A program made the position numbers and the translations under genes. From a virus, in the IMG/VR virus record IMGVR_UViG_3300033153_002359, positions 1 through 44,461 of that record: a stretch of 44,461 nucleotides of DNA. The stretch is one strand, 5' to 3'. Below are positions 31,476 to 39,042 of this stretch, one piece after another. The stretch's first letter is position 1. Each line of letters begins with the position of its first letter. The notes under the pieces were generated by a model, which ran no database searches, was not told the DNA's origin, and was given only the letters and a program-made list of their open reading frames with translations.

Positions 31476-31534
31476 GGAAACAGGCTTTTCAACGGGCATT
31501 AATTAAGTTGCCGGAGGCTTGCCAATGCAGTTAA
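31418..31534 (+). CDS. attC-encoded leader peptide before methyltransferase (cassette 13)
   Basis: A 38-codon frame with ACGGAG upstream, starting in the attC M loop. NKSHVLAGLLDRLVLWKQ and FQRALIK closely match the peptide in attC O. It ends ten bases past the methyltransferase ATG, so the two are translationally overlapped. Confidence 0.45.
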   Translation: MINHNKSHVLAGLLDRLVLWKQAFQRALIKLPEACQCS

Positions 31535-32250
31535 TTAATGGCGATTGCCTTGAGGAAATGAAGAATATACCAGACGGTAGTATTGATATGGTGCTTGCTG
31601 ATCCGCCATACGGGACAACGGCTTGTAAGTGGGATAGTATTATTGATCTTGATAAAATGTGGGTTGAATTGAAACGACTTATTAAGCCTAACGGCGCAAT
31701 AGTAATGACAGCAAGCCAACCTTTCACCACATCGTTAATATCAAGCAATATGAATATGTTTAAATATTGCTGGGTTTGGGACAAAGTTAGGGGTACTGGT
31801 TTTCAGGTGGCAAAATACAGACCAATGATGAGGACTGAGGACGTTGTTGTCTTTGGAACTGGTCGAGTTAATTACTACCCGCAGATGATAAAAAGAGATA
31901 AGGTCAAGAAAAGCAAATGCTATTCTAGCTCTGACAGCAACCCTCTAAAATACAATGATGGAGTAGAAAGGGTTTATACTCACAAGAATCCTGTGAATAT
32001 AATCGTTTCTAGTAACGCCTCACAAAAAGGGAAACTACACCCAACCCAAAAGACAATTGGCCTTATGGAGTATCTTGTAAAAACCTACACAAACGAAGGG
32101 GACAATGTTCTTGATTTTTGCGCTGGCAGCTTTACCACTGGTGAGGCGTGTCTTAATTTGAACCGTGAATTTATAGGCATTGAGAAAGACAAAACCTATT
32201 TTGATATTGGCACGGAAAGACTTAATAGGGTTTTAAATGAACGGCGGTAA
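31525..32250 (+). CDS. DNA methyltransferase (cassette 13)
   Basis: A 241-residue enzyme from ATG 31525 with GGAGG upstream. DPPYG at residues 26-30, HPTQKT and DFCAGSFTTGEA near the C-terminus: beta-type N6A/N4C DNA methyltransferase. It differs strongly from the cassette 15 enzyme in the middle (target recognition) region, so the two may protect different sites. First cassette next to the attI-like element of array 3. Confidence 0.86.
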   Translation: MQLINGDCLEEMKNIPDGSIDMVLADPPYGTTACKWDSIIDLDKMWVELKRLIKPNGAIVMTASQPFTTSLISSNMNMFKYCWVWDKVRGTGFQVAKYRPMMRTEDVVVFGTGRVNYYPQMIKRDKVKKSKCYSSSDSNPLKYNDGVERVYTHKNPVNIIVSSNASQKGKLHPTQKTIGLMEYLVKTYTNEGDNVLDFCAGSFTTGEACLNLNREFIGIEKDKTYFDIGTERLNRVLNERR

Positions 32251-32284
32251 TTGCCCGAACCAACTTGGCAAGACGTTTCCATAG

Positions 32285-32350
32285 AACATTGTAAATACAT
32301 GGGAAACTTTCCACATATTACCAATCACTGTGCTTGATATCATGGAAAAT
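32285..32350 (-). repeat. attI-like element, copy 3 (head of array 3)
   Basis: Reverse complement matches copies 1 and 2 over both ends (TTTTCCATGATATCAAG and GGAAAGTTTCCCATGTATTT with ACAATGTT), but about 19 bases of the middle differ. It ends at the GTT where cassette 13 begins on the minus strand. It lies directly before the late promoter. Confidence 0.75.
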
Positions 32351-32361
32351 ACGTTAAGGTT

Positions 32362-32390
32362 TTGACAAATGGTTGATTTTAGGATATTAT
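32362..32390 (+). promoter_or_regulatory. Late operon promoter
   Basis: TTGACA (32362-32367), 17-base spacer, TATTAT (32385-32390): near-consensus sigma70 promoter 28 bases before the terminase small subunit start. It is the obvious driver of the structural and lysis operon. Confidence 0.78.
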
Positions 32391-32418
32391 TCTGTTTTGC
32401 AATTATCCAAGGGGTTGT

Positions 32419-32769
32419 ATGCCACGTCCACGGAAAGAAATAGATTATAAAATTCTTGAAGAATTGTGTAAAATACACTGTACAGGTGAAGAATGTGCAG
32501 CAATTTTACATATTGATTACGACACACTTAACTCTGTGTTAAAACGTGATAAAAAAGGTGGATTTTCGGAGTATTTTAAAAGGCACTCCGCAGATGGTAA
32601 AGCATCACTTAGACGGAGGCAATTCCAATCTGCTGTTGACGATGGAAACGTCCCAATGATGATATGGCTTGGAAAGCAACATCTTGGGCAGTTAGACAAA
32701 CCAGAAGAGCCACGCGACAAGGACGAAACATTCAACGTCAACATCACTGTACGGGATAAAGTAGACTGA
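32419..32769 (+). CDS. terS: Terminase small subunit-like protein
   Basis: A 116-residue protein with AAGGGG upstream. N-terminal helix-turn-helix (KILEELCKIHCTGEECAAILHIDYDTLNSVLKRD), then SLRRRQFQSA and PMMIWLGKQHLGQ, the pattern of phage small terminase subunits that recognise DNA for packaging. One-base overlap with the large subunit. Confidence 0.78.
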   Translation: MPRPRKEIDYKILEELCKIHCTGEECAAILHIDYDTLNSVLKRDKKGGFSEYFKRHSADGKASLRRRQFQSAVDDGNVPMMIWLGKQHLGQLDKPEEPRDKDETFNVNITVRDKVD

Positions 32770-34031
32770 TGGATATTGACCTAGAACTATCTTATCAGCA
32801 AGGGGAGATGGTGCGGATGGATGATGCACTTGTTCCATTTCCGCTTTTCGTAGCGGGGTATGGCGCAGGCAAGTCAACTGTTCTTGTCTTTAATGCCATT
32901 CGTGATGTTCTTTTATTCACAGGCTGCAAGATCGGAGTTTACGCTCCAACACATGACCTTCTGTCTTTAAATCTAGTCCCTGCTATGGTTGCGCTTCTTG
33001 AAAGCATGGGTATCCCATACACACACAACAAACAAGCACACATAATTAATCTTGCAGGCAATAGACAGCTTATAATGCGGTCAATGGACAACCCTGCCCG
33101 TATTGTTGCATATGAAGTTTATCGTTCTCATGTTGACGAAGCTGATCTGATGAACACGGCGAAGAAAGGGCAAGAGGCGTGGGACAGAATCATAGCACGT
33201 AATCGGCAGAAGCATCCCGACCATAAAAAACATTTCAATATGGTTTCGGCTTATTCAACGCCAGAGTCGTATAAATTCACATACCAACGATGGAAGAAAA
33301 ATCCCGGTAAAGGGTATAAATACGTTACAGCTCCAACGCGTTCTAACTGGACACTCGACGACTCTTTTATTGAGAACTTAGAGGATTCATACACCCCGCA
33401 ACAACAAAAAGCATATCTCGAAGGAATCTGGACAAATATCACCACGGGGTCTGTTTATTCTTATTACGACAGAGATAAGCACAACACTGATAGAACTGTG
33501 ATGAAAGGCGATGTGCTGCATATAGGCCAGGACTTTAACTATGGCGGCTCGTGTGGCGCTGTTTACGTCAAGAACGACGATACCTTGCTTATGGTTGATG
33601 AGTTCGCAGCACAAGACACTGAACAGGTTGTTGATTTTGTGAAAGGTAAGTACAAGGACAACAGGTGTGTATTTTATCCAGATGCAACAGGTAACAAGAA
33701 CAATTCAAATGCGTCAATTTCGGACATTGCTATTCTGCGAGGAGCAGGGTTTCAAGTAAGGGCCAACAAAACAAATCCTCGAATTACAGACCGGATAAAC
33801 TCTGTTCAAAGGTTGCTTTATAATAACCGATATTTTATAAACGAATCAACATGCCCCAATTCTGCAAGCGCAATGGAAGAACATGCTTTCTCTGAAACAA
33901 CCGGGTTGCCTGAGAAATTCGCTACGCCTGCCTCGATAGATGACAGAATGGATAGTGCTGGATATTGTCCCGCTTTTTTATTCCCGATCCGTAAAAATAA
34001 AATCACAACCTCAAAAGTCATGGGTTTTTAA
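32769..34031 (+). CDS. terL: Terminase large subunit
   Basis: A 420-residue packaging motor. Walker A GYGAGKST at residues 30-37, Walker B HVDEAD at 121-126, nuclease-domain motifs GQDFN (about 250) and YPDATG (about 300). It pumps DNA into the prohead and cuts it. The circular permutation of the sequence would fit headful packaging. Confidence 0.92.
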   Translation: MDIDLELSYQQGEMVRMDDALVPFPLFVAGYGAGKSTVLVFNAIRDVLLFTGCKIGVYAPTHDLLSLNLVPAMVALLESMGIPYTHNKQAHIINLAGNRQLIMRSMDNPARIVAYEVYRSHVDEADLMNTAKKGQEAWDRIIARNRQKHPDHKKHFNMVSAYSTPESYKFTYQRWKKNPGKGYKYVTAPTRSNWTLDDSFIENLEDSYTPQQQKAYLEGIWTNITTGSVYSYYDRDKHNTDRTVMKGDVLHIGQDFNYGGSCGAVYVKNDDTLLMVDEFAAQDTEQVVDFVKGKYKDNRCVFYPDATGNKNNSNASISDIAILRGAGFQVRANKTNPRITDRINSVQRLLYNNRYFINESTCPNSASAMEEHAFSETTGLPEKFATPASIDDRMDSAGYCPAFLFPIRKNKITTSKVMGF

Positions 34032-34032
34032 T

Positions 34033-35376
34033 ATGTCCGTAACAAATCAGCATTCACAATATTCAGCGAGTTTAGCAGAATGGGCAAAAGCAAGGGCATT
34101 TGCAAAGTCGGAGAAAGATGTACATGCCGGAGGGGAGTTGTACGTATCTCGCTTAACAGGCCAAACAGATGACGAATATGCTGCATATAAAGAGCGCGGC
34201 TCCGTTGCGATGTTCTTTAAGAAAACCATATCAACATACCGTGGTATGGTAACGCGTAAGGAGATTAATGTTTCAGAGTCTGACAGCGTTACCGATTATT
34301 TAACAAACGTTACAGGAAGCGGTGATACCCTTTCTCAATATGTCTATGACACGGTTGGGGAGTTCTTTACGACTGGAAGGTGTGGAACGCTCATAGATTT
34401 AAAAGAAGGATTAACAGCCAAAGACCCACAGTTTCTTTTCTACAGTGCCGAGGCTATTATAAATTGGCGTGAGGAGGTTATTGACGGTGCAAAACAGTTG
34501 TCAATGGTCGTGTTAGTCGAGCAGGTAGGCACAAATACAGAAGATGAGTTTAACACTGAAACCGAGAACCAATATAGAGTTTTAGACATACTTGATGGTG
34601 CGTATCGTGTCCGTTTATTTGATGCAAATGGGAGCATTAAGCAAAACAAGTCAGGCGATACTGAAATATTTCCGTTGATGAATAACAAAAAAATAAAGAA
34701 TATCCCTTTCGTGATCCACGGTGGTGTTGCTGTTAAACCGCCTTTTCTGACCGAAATATTAGATTTGAACCTACACCACTACCAAACTTCAACAGATTAT
34801 GCAGGGTTCCTTCGGTATGCAGCTAACCCTCTTTTATGGTCTGCTGGTGCTGACGAAGAGATAAAGAAGGTCGGTTTCGGAACTTCTCATAATATTCCAG
34901 ATGCAAATGGTAAGGTTGAGTTTGCACAGATCGACGGTACAATATTGCCAATCCCGGCGCAGTTAAAAGCTTGGGAAGAACAGATGAGCGTCTTGGCTGT
35001 AAATATGGTCATTGAAGATATTGGTGGAAAAACAGCAACACAGGTTTCAACAGACTCGGGGAATCAAACAGCAAGCCTTGCTGGGACAGTTAAAATGCTA
35101 TCTGTTGAGTTTACAAAAATACTTGGGTGGGCTTGTGATTGGCTTGGAAAGCCTGTTGGTGCTGTTGTTGAGTTGAATACCGACTTTATCAGCAAGCAGA
35201 TGGCTCCAGAAATGATACGTGAGATTAGGCAGTCATGGTTTGATGGCGCGATCAGCTATGAAACGATGTGGCTAAATTTACAGCAAGGTGAGATTGCTAA
35301 CCCACATAAGAGCGCGGAAGAAGAGCAAGCTGATATTGAGACGTCAACACCGCCTGGAATGCAAGGTGACGAATGA
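34033..35376 (+). CDS. Portal protein (DUF4055-like)
   Basis: A 447-residue protein from ATG 34033, chosen over an upstream in-frame codon inside terL. Features of the DUF4055 portal family: ARAFAKSEKDVHAGGELYVSRLTGQT, the RGM motif region (TYRGMVTRK), GRCGTLID and LNLHHYQTSTDY. The portal ring is the DNA channel of the capsid. It follows terL and precedes the minor head gene as usual. Confidence 0.87.
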   Translation: MSVTNQHSQYSASLAEWAKARAFAKSEKDVHAGGELYVSRLTGQTDDEYAAYKERGSVAMFFKKTISTYRGMVTRKEINVSESDSVTDYLTNVTGSGDTLSQYVYDTVGEFFTTGRCGTLIDLKEGLTAKDPQFLFYSAEAIINWREEVIDGAKQLSMVVLVEQVGTNTEDEFNTETENQYRVLDILDGAYRVRLFDANGSIKQNKSGDTEIFPLMNNKKIKNIPFVIHGGVAVKPPFLTEILDLNLHHYQTSTDYAGFLRYAANPLLWSAGADEEIKKVGFGTSHNIPDANGKVEFAQIDGTILPIPAQLKAWEEQMSVLAVNMVIEDIGGKTATQVSTDSGNQTASLAGTVKMLSVEFTKILGWACDWLGKPVGAVVELNTDFISKQMAPEMIREIRQSWFDGAISYETMWLNLQQGEIANPHKSAEEEQADIETSTPPGMQGDE

Positions 35377-35768
35377 TGAATGAGGATGTTAGAGCAAAGG
35401 GAATATGCGACAAATGCCACAAAGAATATCTATATGAGTATGGATGTGTTTGCCAGAACGACTTGAAACGGGTTGAAAAGAACTACCACCAAGCCAAACA
35501 CGACGAGGGTAAGGCAAGGTTTGACCTAATTGATCCTATTTTTGAGGAAGATTTAGCAAAGGTAATGACTCACGGAGCGTTACAGTACGGTGAGGGAACA
35601 TGGGCAACAGTACCAAACGCTACTGCTCGCTATCACGGGGCAATACGAAGACACCTAAATGCAATCAAGAAAGGCGAACTTATTGACCCAGACTCGAACC
35701 TACCACATATTGCCCATGTATCTGCTAACGCTATGTTCCTTTCTTATTTACTGAGAGATAATGAATGA
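35373..35768 (+). CDS. dATP/dGTP diphosphohydrolase-like protein (DUF5664)
   Basis: A 131-residue protein. N-terminal zinc ribbon (CDKCHKEYLYEYGCVC) and then the family pattern DEGKARFDLIDP, HGALQYGEGTW, RYHGAIRRHLNAIKKGE, D-x-DSNLPHIAHVSANAMF. Members of this family (relatives of MazZ) act on purine deoxynucleotides, in some phages linked to modified DNA bases. Its place inside the head operon, overlapping the portal and minor head genes, is unusual. No purine-modifying synthase (PurZ) is present. Confidence 0.72.
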   Translation: MMNEDVRAKGICDKCHKEYLYEYGCVCQNDLKRVEKNYHQAKHDEGKARFDLIDPIFEEDLAKVMTHGALQYGEGTWATVPNATARYHGAIRRHLNAIKKGELIDPDSNLPHIAHVSANAMFLSYLLRDNE

Positions 35769-36481
35769 CCGTTGATGCTTACGAAAACAAAATACTCAGA
35801 CTTGTAACAAGATTAGAGTCTTTCTCCAAAAGTGTTGGTCACGATCTTGGCAAGATACTAAACGACAGGTTTAAACGTCTTGCTGCTGAGGTTGCCACTG
35901 GTGATACTTCAACTCTAAAGAACGTTGCAGCAATCGAGCGTGAATTTACCGAGATCCTCCAGAACGTCAACGCAGATCAAACCATTGCAATAAACAAAGC
36001 AATCGAGACAGGGGCCGTAGCTGGTTACGGTGCTGAGAGCGCGGGTCTTGCTTTAGCTGGTGAGGCTGTAAAGGCCAAGGTATTAAACGAGAAGCGGTTG
36101 ATTACGAAAGCATGGGATCATATTTTGCAAGAGCAATCAATATCTGTAGATGAGTTCTGGAGCAAATACATAAACACATCAAGCCAACGAGTAAAAGCTA
36201 TCCCACGACTCGCTTATCAACAGGGCTGGTCGATTACAAAGACAGTAAGCAAGTTGCGACAGCTCACAGGCACAGATAAAAACTCAGCTTTAGCAGTTGC
36301 ACGGACTACGGTTTTGAGTGCGTCTAATGTTGCCCGTGCTGATGTTATTAGCCAGACTGATGTTGAGTGGGAAATATACAAAGCAACACTTGATAGTAGG
36401 ACAACTACAGAGTGTAGACGGCTAGACGGGAGCAAGCACAAGGTTGGACATGGCCCTATGCCTGGAATCCACGTATCCTGA
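35765..36481 (+). CDS. Minor head protein (SPP1 gp7/Mu F-like), interrupted by TGA
   Basis: A 238-residue frame. ARTTVLSASNVARADV, then ATLDSRTTTECRRLDG ... GPMPGIHVS is the C-terminal signature of SPP1 gp7/Mu F proteins, which normally continues with a conserved CRS. Here the codon for that Cys is TGA (36479-36481), and the same frame runs on to 36757 with a normal family ending. So a 330-codon gene is broken by one in-frame TGA; a point mutation, sequencing error or recoding are possible. Confidence 0.82.
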   Translation: MTVDAYENKILRLVTRLESFSKSVGHDLGKILNDRFKRLAAEVATGDTSTLKNVAAIEREFTEILQNVNADQTIAINKAIETGAVAGYGAESAGLALAGEAVKAKVLNEKRLITKAWDHILQEQSISVDEFWSKYINTSSQRVKAIPRLAYQQGWSITKTVSKLRQLTGTDKNSALAVARTTVLSASNVARADVISQTDVEWEIYKATLDSRTTTECRRLDGSKHKVGHGPMPGIHVS

Positions 36482-36511
36482 CGGAGTGTACGGCTTGGAG
36501 TTCCAAGCGAC

Positions 36512-36757
36512 ATGACGCCAGCAGAGTTTAAAAAAGGGCTTGAAACGTCATCCCGGGGGCTAGACGGCAAAACAAAGATTATCCCATACACTGACTATGG
36601 CTCGTGGCTCAAGACACAGAGCAAAGAGTTCCAGGAGTCTGTAATTGGTAAAAAAAGAACAGCCCTCCTGCGAAGCGGAAAGATTACTTTCAGTAAAATG
36701 TATACACAGAACGGGAAGTATATAACAGTGAAAGATTTGGAAATGAAGTATAAATAA
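36512..36757 (+). CDS. Minor head protein, C-terminal part after TGA
   Basis: 81 codons in the same frame as 35765-36481, from the first ATG after the TGA; the frame is open from 36482 (RSVRLGVPSD). Contains W-x-K-x-QSKEFQESVIGKKRTALLRSG and ITVKDL, the usual end of gp7-like proteins. No good ribosome site precedes 36512, so it is more likely a part than a separate gene. Confidence 0.6.
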   Translation: MTPAEFKKGLETSSRGLDGKTKIIPYTDYGSWLKTQSKEFQESVIGKKRTALLRSGKITFSKMYTQNGKYITVKDLEMKYK

Positions 36758-36769
36758 GAACATGGTACG

Positions 36770-36935
36770 CATTGTGGGAGTCTAGAATTTCACAATGAAG
36801 AGAAAAGAGTTCGCACCTCTCCATATAACCTCACTACCTATGACAATGTATGCAGCATTTGACTTGGTAGTGAGGCCAATAATGCGAGAATATAAATACA
36901 ACAATTACGGTGGCTTATTTAACAGTCGCCACCGT
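36770..36935 (+). ncRNA. Triple stem-loop region between minor head and scaffold genes
   Basis: Three successive perfect inverted repeats: CATTGTG/CACAATG (36770-36797), CCTCACTACC/GGTAGTGAGG (36829-36875) and ACGGTGGC/GCCACCGT (36907-36935). A weak 55-codon frame (36795-36962) overlaps but lacks a ribosome site. The region may be a structured mRNA processing or control element. Confidence 0.5.
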
Positions 36936-36963
36936 GTAGATAAAACCACCAAGGAGAAATAAA

Positions 36964-37623
36964 ATGGCAGATAAGGTGTATACAAAAGAAGAGTTTGATG
37001 CAGAAGTCGTAGGGCTTGTGAATAAGAAGAAAGAGCTTGAGAGTAAACTGAAAGCAGCTAATACCACAATCAAGGCTAATGAGGGTATTGATATTGAATT
37101 GCTGCAGGGCCACTCAAAAGAACTTGCCAAACTCAAAGAATCGAACCTGACAGACGCTGAGCGTCTTGAGTCAGAAGACAAGACCCGTAAGTTACGCCAA
37201 ACAGAAGCAGACCAAAAGATTCTTGATTTGACTGCTGAGAATGCCAAGATTCTGAAAAACAACGCTGTATCGGAGCTGATTAATGGCCTTGGCTCCACTA
37301 AGGACGGGTTGCTTGTATCGGCTAAACGTGAGATTGCAGACCGTGTGACACCAAAAGAAGGTGGCGGCTATTTATTTGACGGTAAACCGATGAGTGAAGG
37401 GGCAAAGGAATGGCGCGAAGATGCCGGACAAGTGTTCTTTAACCCGGTTAACTCAGGTGGTGGCGGTCAGGGTTCAGGCGGTGGTAGTGTCAACCTGAGT
37501 GAATACACCAATCCAGACGGCTCCCTGAATAACACTAAGATGGGAAGTTTGCGGAAAGGAACACCAGAGGACAAGGTGAAAGCTGATACAATTACAAAGG
37601 CTCACGGTGCTAAGAGTAAATAA
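36964..37623 (+). CDS. Scaffold protein
   Basis: A 219-residue protein with AAGGAG upstream. Long charged coiled coil (residues 5-105, NKKKELESKLKAA and similar), Gly-rich hinge (NSGGGGQGSGGGS) and a basic C-terminus. Position between the minor head and major capsid genes is that of the scaffolding protein, which shapes the prohead. Confidence 0.8.
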   Translation: MADKVYTKEEFDAEVVGLVNKKKELESKLKAANTTIKANEGIDIELLQGHSKELAKLKESNLTDAERLESEDKTRKLRQTEADQKILDLTAENAKILKNNAVSELINGLGSTKDGLLVSAKREIADRVTPKEGGGYLFDGKPMSEGAKEWREDAGQVFFNPVNSGGGGQGSGGGSVNLSEYTNPDGSLNNTKMGSLRKGTPEDKVKADTITKAHGAKSK

Positions 37624-37778
37624 TTGACAAGCACGTTACCTTATGGTAACACTTGTACTTACATAAGCGAAAGGCTAAGCTGATCGCTGCAAAACAACCA
37701 AATGAGTTCTGAGGGCCAAGCCTGTCAGAACGTTACGCTTAAGGCGCATCTAGTTAATTCTAGGTGCGCCTTTTTTTA
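37624..37778 (+). ncRNA. Structured RNA with terminator before the capsid gene
   Basis: TTGACA (37624) with a weak -10 (TAACAC, 17-base spacing) is followed by stems TAAGCG/CGCTTA (37664/37736), AGCGA/TCGCT (37666/37684) and GTTCTGA/TCAGAAC (37706/37725), a possible loop-loop contact AGGCT/AGCCT, and a strong terminator: AGGCGCATCTAG/CTAGGTGCGCCT (37742-37771) plus T7. The first two stems exclude each other, so a switch is possible. Either a small RNA or a capsid mRNA leader. Confidence 0.55.
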
Positions 37779-37805
37779 TGCTTTTTACAATAATGGAGAA
37801 ATACA

Positions 37806-38816
37806 ATGGCTACAGTAACACTTTCAGAAGTCTATGAACCAACCACCTTCGATCAGCTCACGAATGAGACTGCTATCGAACTTAATGCCTATATCAACTC
37901 TGGTGTAATGACCGAGTACCCACTGCTCACTACAATGGCTAACCAAGGTGGTAAGGTTGGTGAAATGCCGTTCTACACCCCTATTTCCACAGCGGCAGAG
38001 CCTAATCATACCAACGATGACAACACAGACACTTCAACTCCAAAAAATATGACCAAAGGGTTGCAGACTTGGCGGCTTGCTAAGTTACATGACTCATGGT
38101 CTACAATGGACTTTGCCCGTGAACTTGCCCTTGCAGACCCACTTACTGCCATTGCTTCACAAGTAAATAAGTTCTGGGCTATCCAGACAGAGAAACGTCT
38201 TATCCAAACCACTATTGGTATTCTTGCTGACAACGTTGCCAATGACTCTGGTGATATGGTTAACGATATTTATTCCGATATTGCCACCCCTGCTGATGCA
38301 AATATTATTTCAGCAGAGGCTATCCTTGACGCAAAGCAGACCGCTGGAGATCATCAAGCGATGTTCACAAATATTGCGATGCACAGCGTAACTTTCAATA
38401 ACCTACTCAAGCAGAATCTGATTGACTATATCCCTAATTCTGTGGGTGTTGTGAATATCGCAACATATCTGGGCCTTACTGTAACCGTTGACGATTCTCT
38501 CCCTGTTGTGGCTGGTTCTAACTCTTCATCTTATACAACCGTGATGTTTGCTCAAGGCGCGTTTGGTTTCGGTAATGGTCGTGCGTTAGTACCATCCGAA
38601 ATGGAGCGCATTGCCGGGTCTGGTAATGGTGGCGGTGAGGATATTATCCACAGCCGCATTAACCCAATCATTCACCCCCAAGGCTTTGCTTGTACTGGAA
38701 CCCCTGCTGATGCGGAAGCACTGACATGGGCTGAACTTGCAGCCGCTGCCACTTGGAACCGTGTAGCCAGCGACCGTAAAAACGTCGGGATGGCGTTCCT
38801 CACCCACAACAACTAA
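37806..38816 (+). CDS. Major capsid protein
   Basis: A 336-residue protein, TGGAGA upstream. N-terminus MATVTLSEVYEPTTFDQ, then TRGL-like LQTWRLAKLHDSWSTMDFARELALADP and C-terminal HPQGFACTG, the plan of HK97-fold capsid proteins of siphophages with DUF4055 portals. It lies after the scaffold, as expected. Only one capsid candidate is present. Confidence 0.86.
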   Translation: MATVTLSEVYEPTTFDQLTNETAIELNAYINSGVMTEYPLLTTMANQGGKVGEMPFYTPISTAAEPNHTNDDNTDTSTPKNMTKGLQTWRLAKLHDSWSTMDFARELALADPLTAIASQVNKFWAIQTEKRLIQTTIGILADNVANDSGDMVNDIYSDIATPADANIISAEAILDAKQTAGDHQAMFTNIAMHSVTFNNLLKQNLIDYIPNSVGVVNIATYLGLTVTVDDSLPVVAGSNSSSYTTVMFAQGAFGFGNGRALVPSEMERIAGSGNGGGEDIIHSRINPIIHPQGFACTGTPADAEALTWAELAAAATWNRVASDRKNVGMAFLTHNN

Positions 38817-38826
38817 TCTTCCCCCT

Positions 38827-38871
38827 GCCCACCTAGGTTTGCGCCTTTCACGCACTCCTGCCTAGGTGGGC
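38827..38871 (+). terminator. Hairpin after major capsid gene
   Basis: Perfect 11-bp stem GCCCACCTAGG/CCTAGGTGGGC with a 23-base loop, then TATTTTAT. Possible partial terminator or mRNA stabiliser following the capsid gene. Confidence 0.55.
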
Positions 38872-38892
38872 TATTTTATAAGGTGACATAAG

Positions 38893-39042
38893 ATGGCAGA
38901 AGAAGAGTATCAAGGTAATCCACCCCTCCATGTTCTTAATATGGAATGCCGACTATCAAAGGTTCCGAAATCGGTAGAGGCAAAGATTGTGAAGCCAGTT
39001 GCAAAAAAGACTAAACGCAAGACGAAGAGGAAAACTAAATAA
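38893..39042 (+). CDS. Small lysine-rich head protein
   Basis: A 49-residue protein whose last 20 residues are mostly Lys/Arg/Thr (KKTKRKTKRKTK). AGGTG upstream. Its TAA overlaps the next ATG (TAATG). Basic mini proteins at this place may be capsid cement or DNA-binding factors. Confidence 0.5.
   Translation: MAEEEYQGNPPLHVLNMECRLSKVPKSVEAKIVKPVAKKTKRKTKRKTK

Noticed and set aside
36795-36962. 55-codon frame between minor head and scaffold genes
   Set aside because: No ribosome site, and it coincides with three perfect hairpins that explain the region better.
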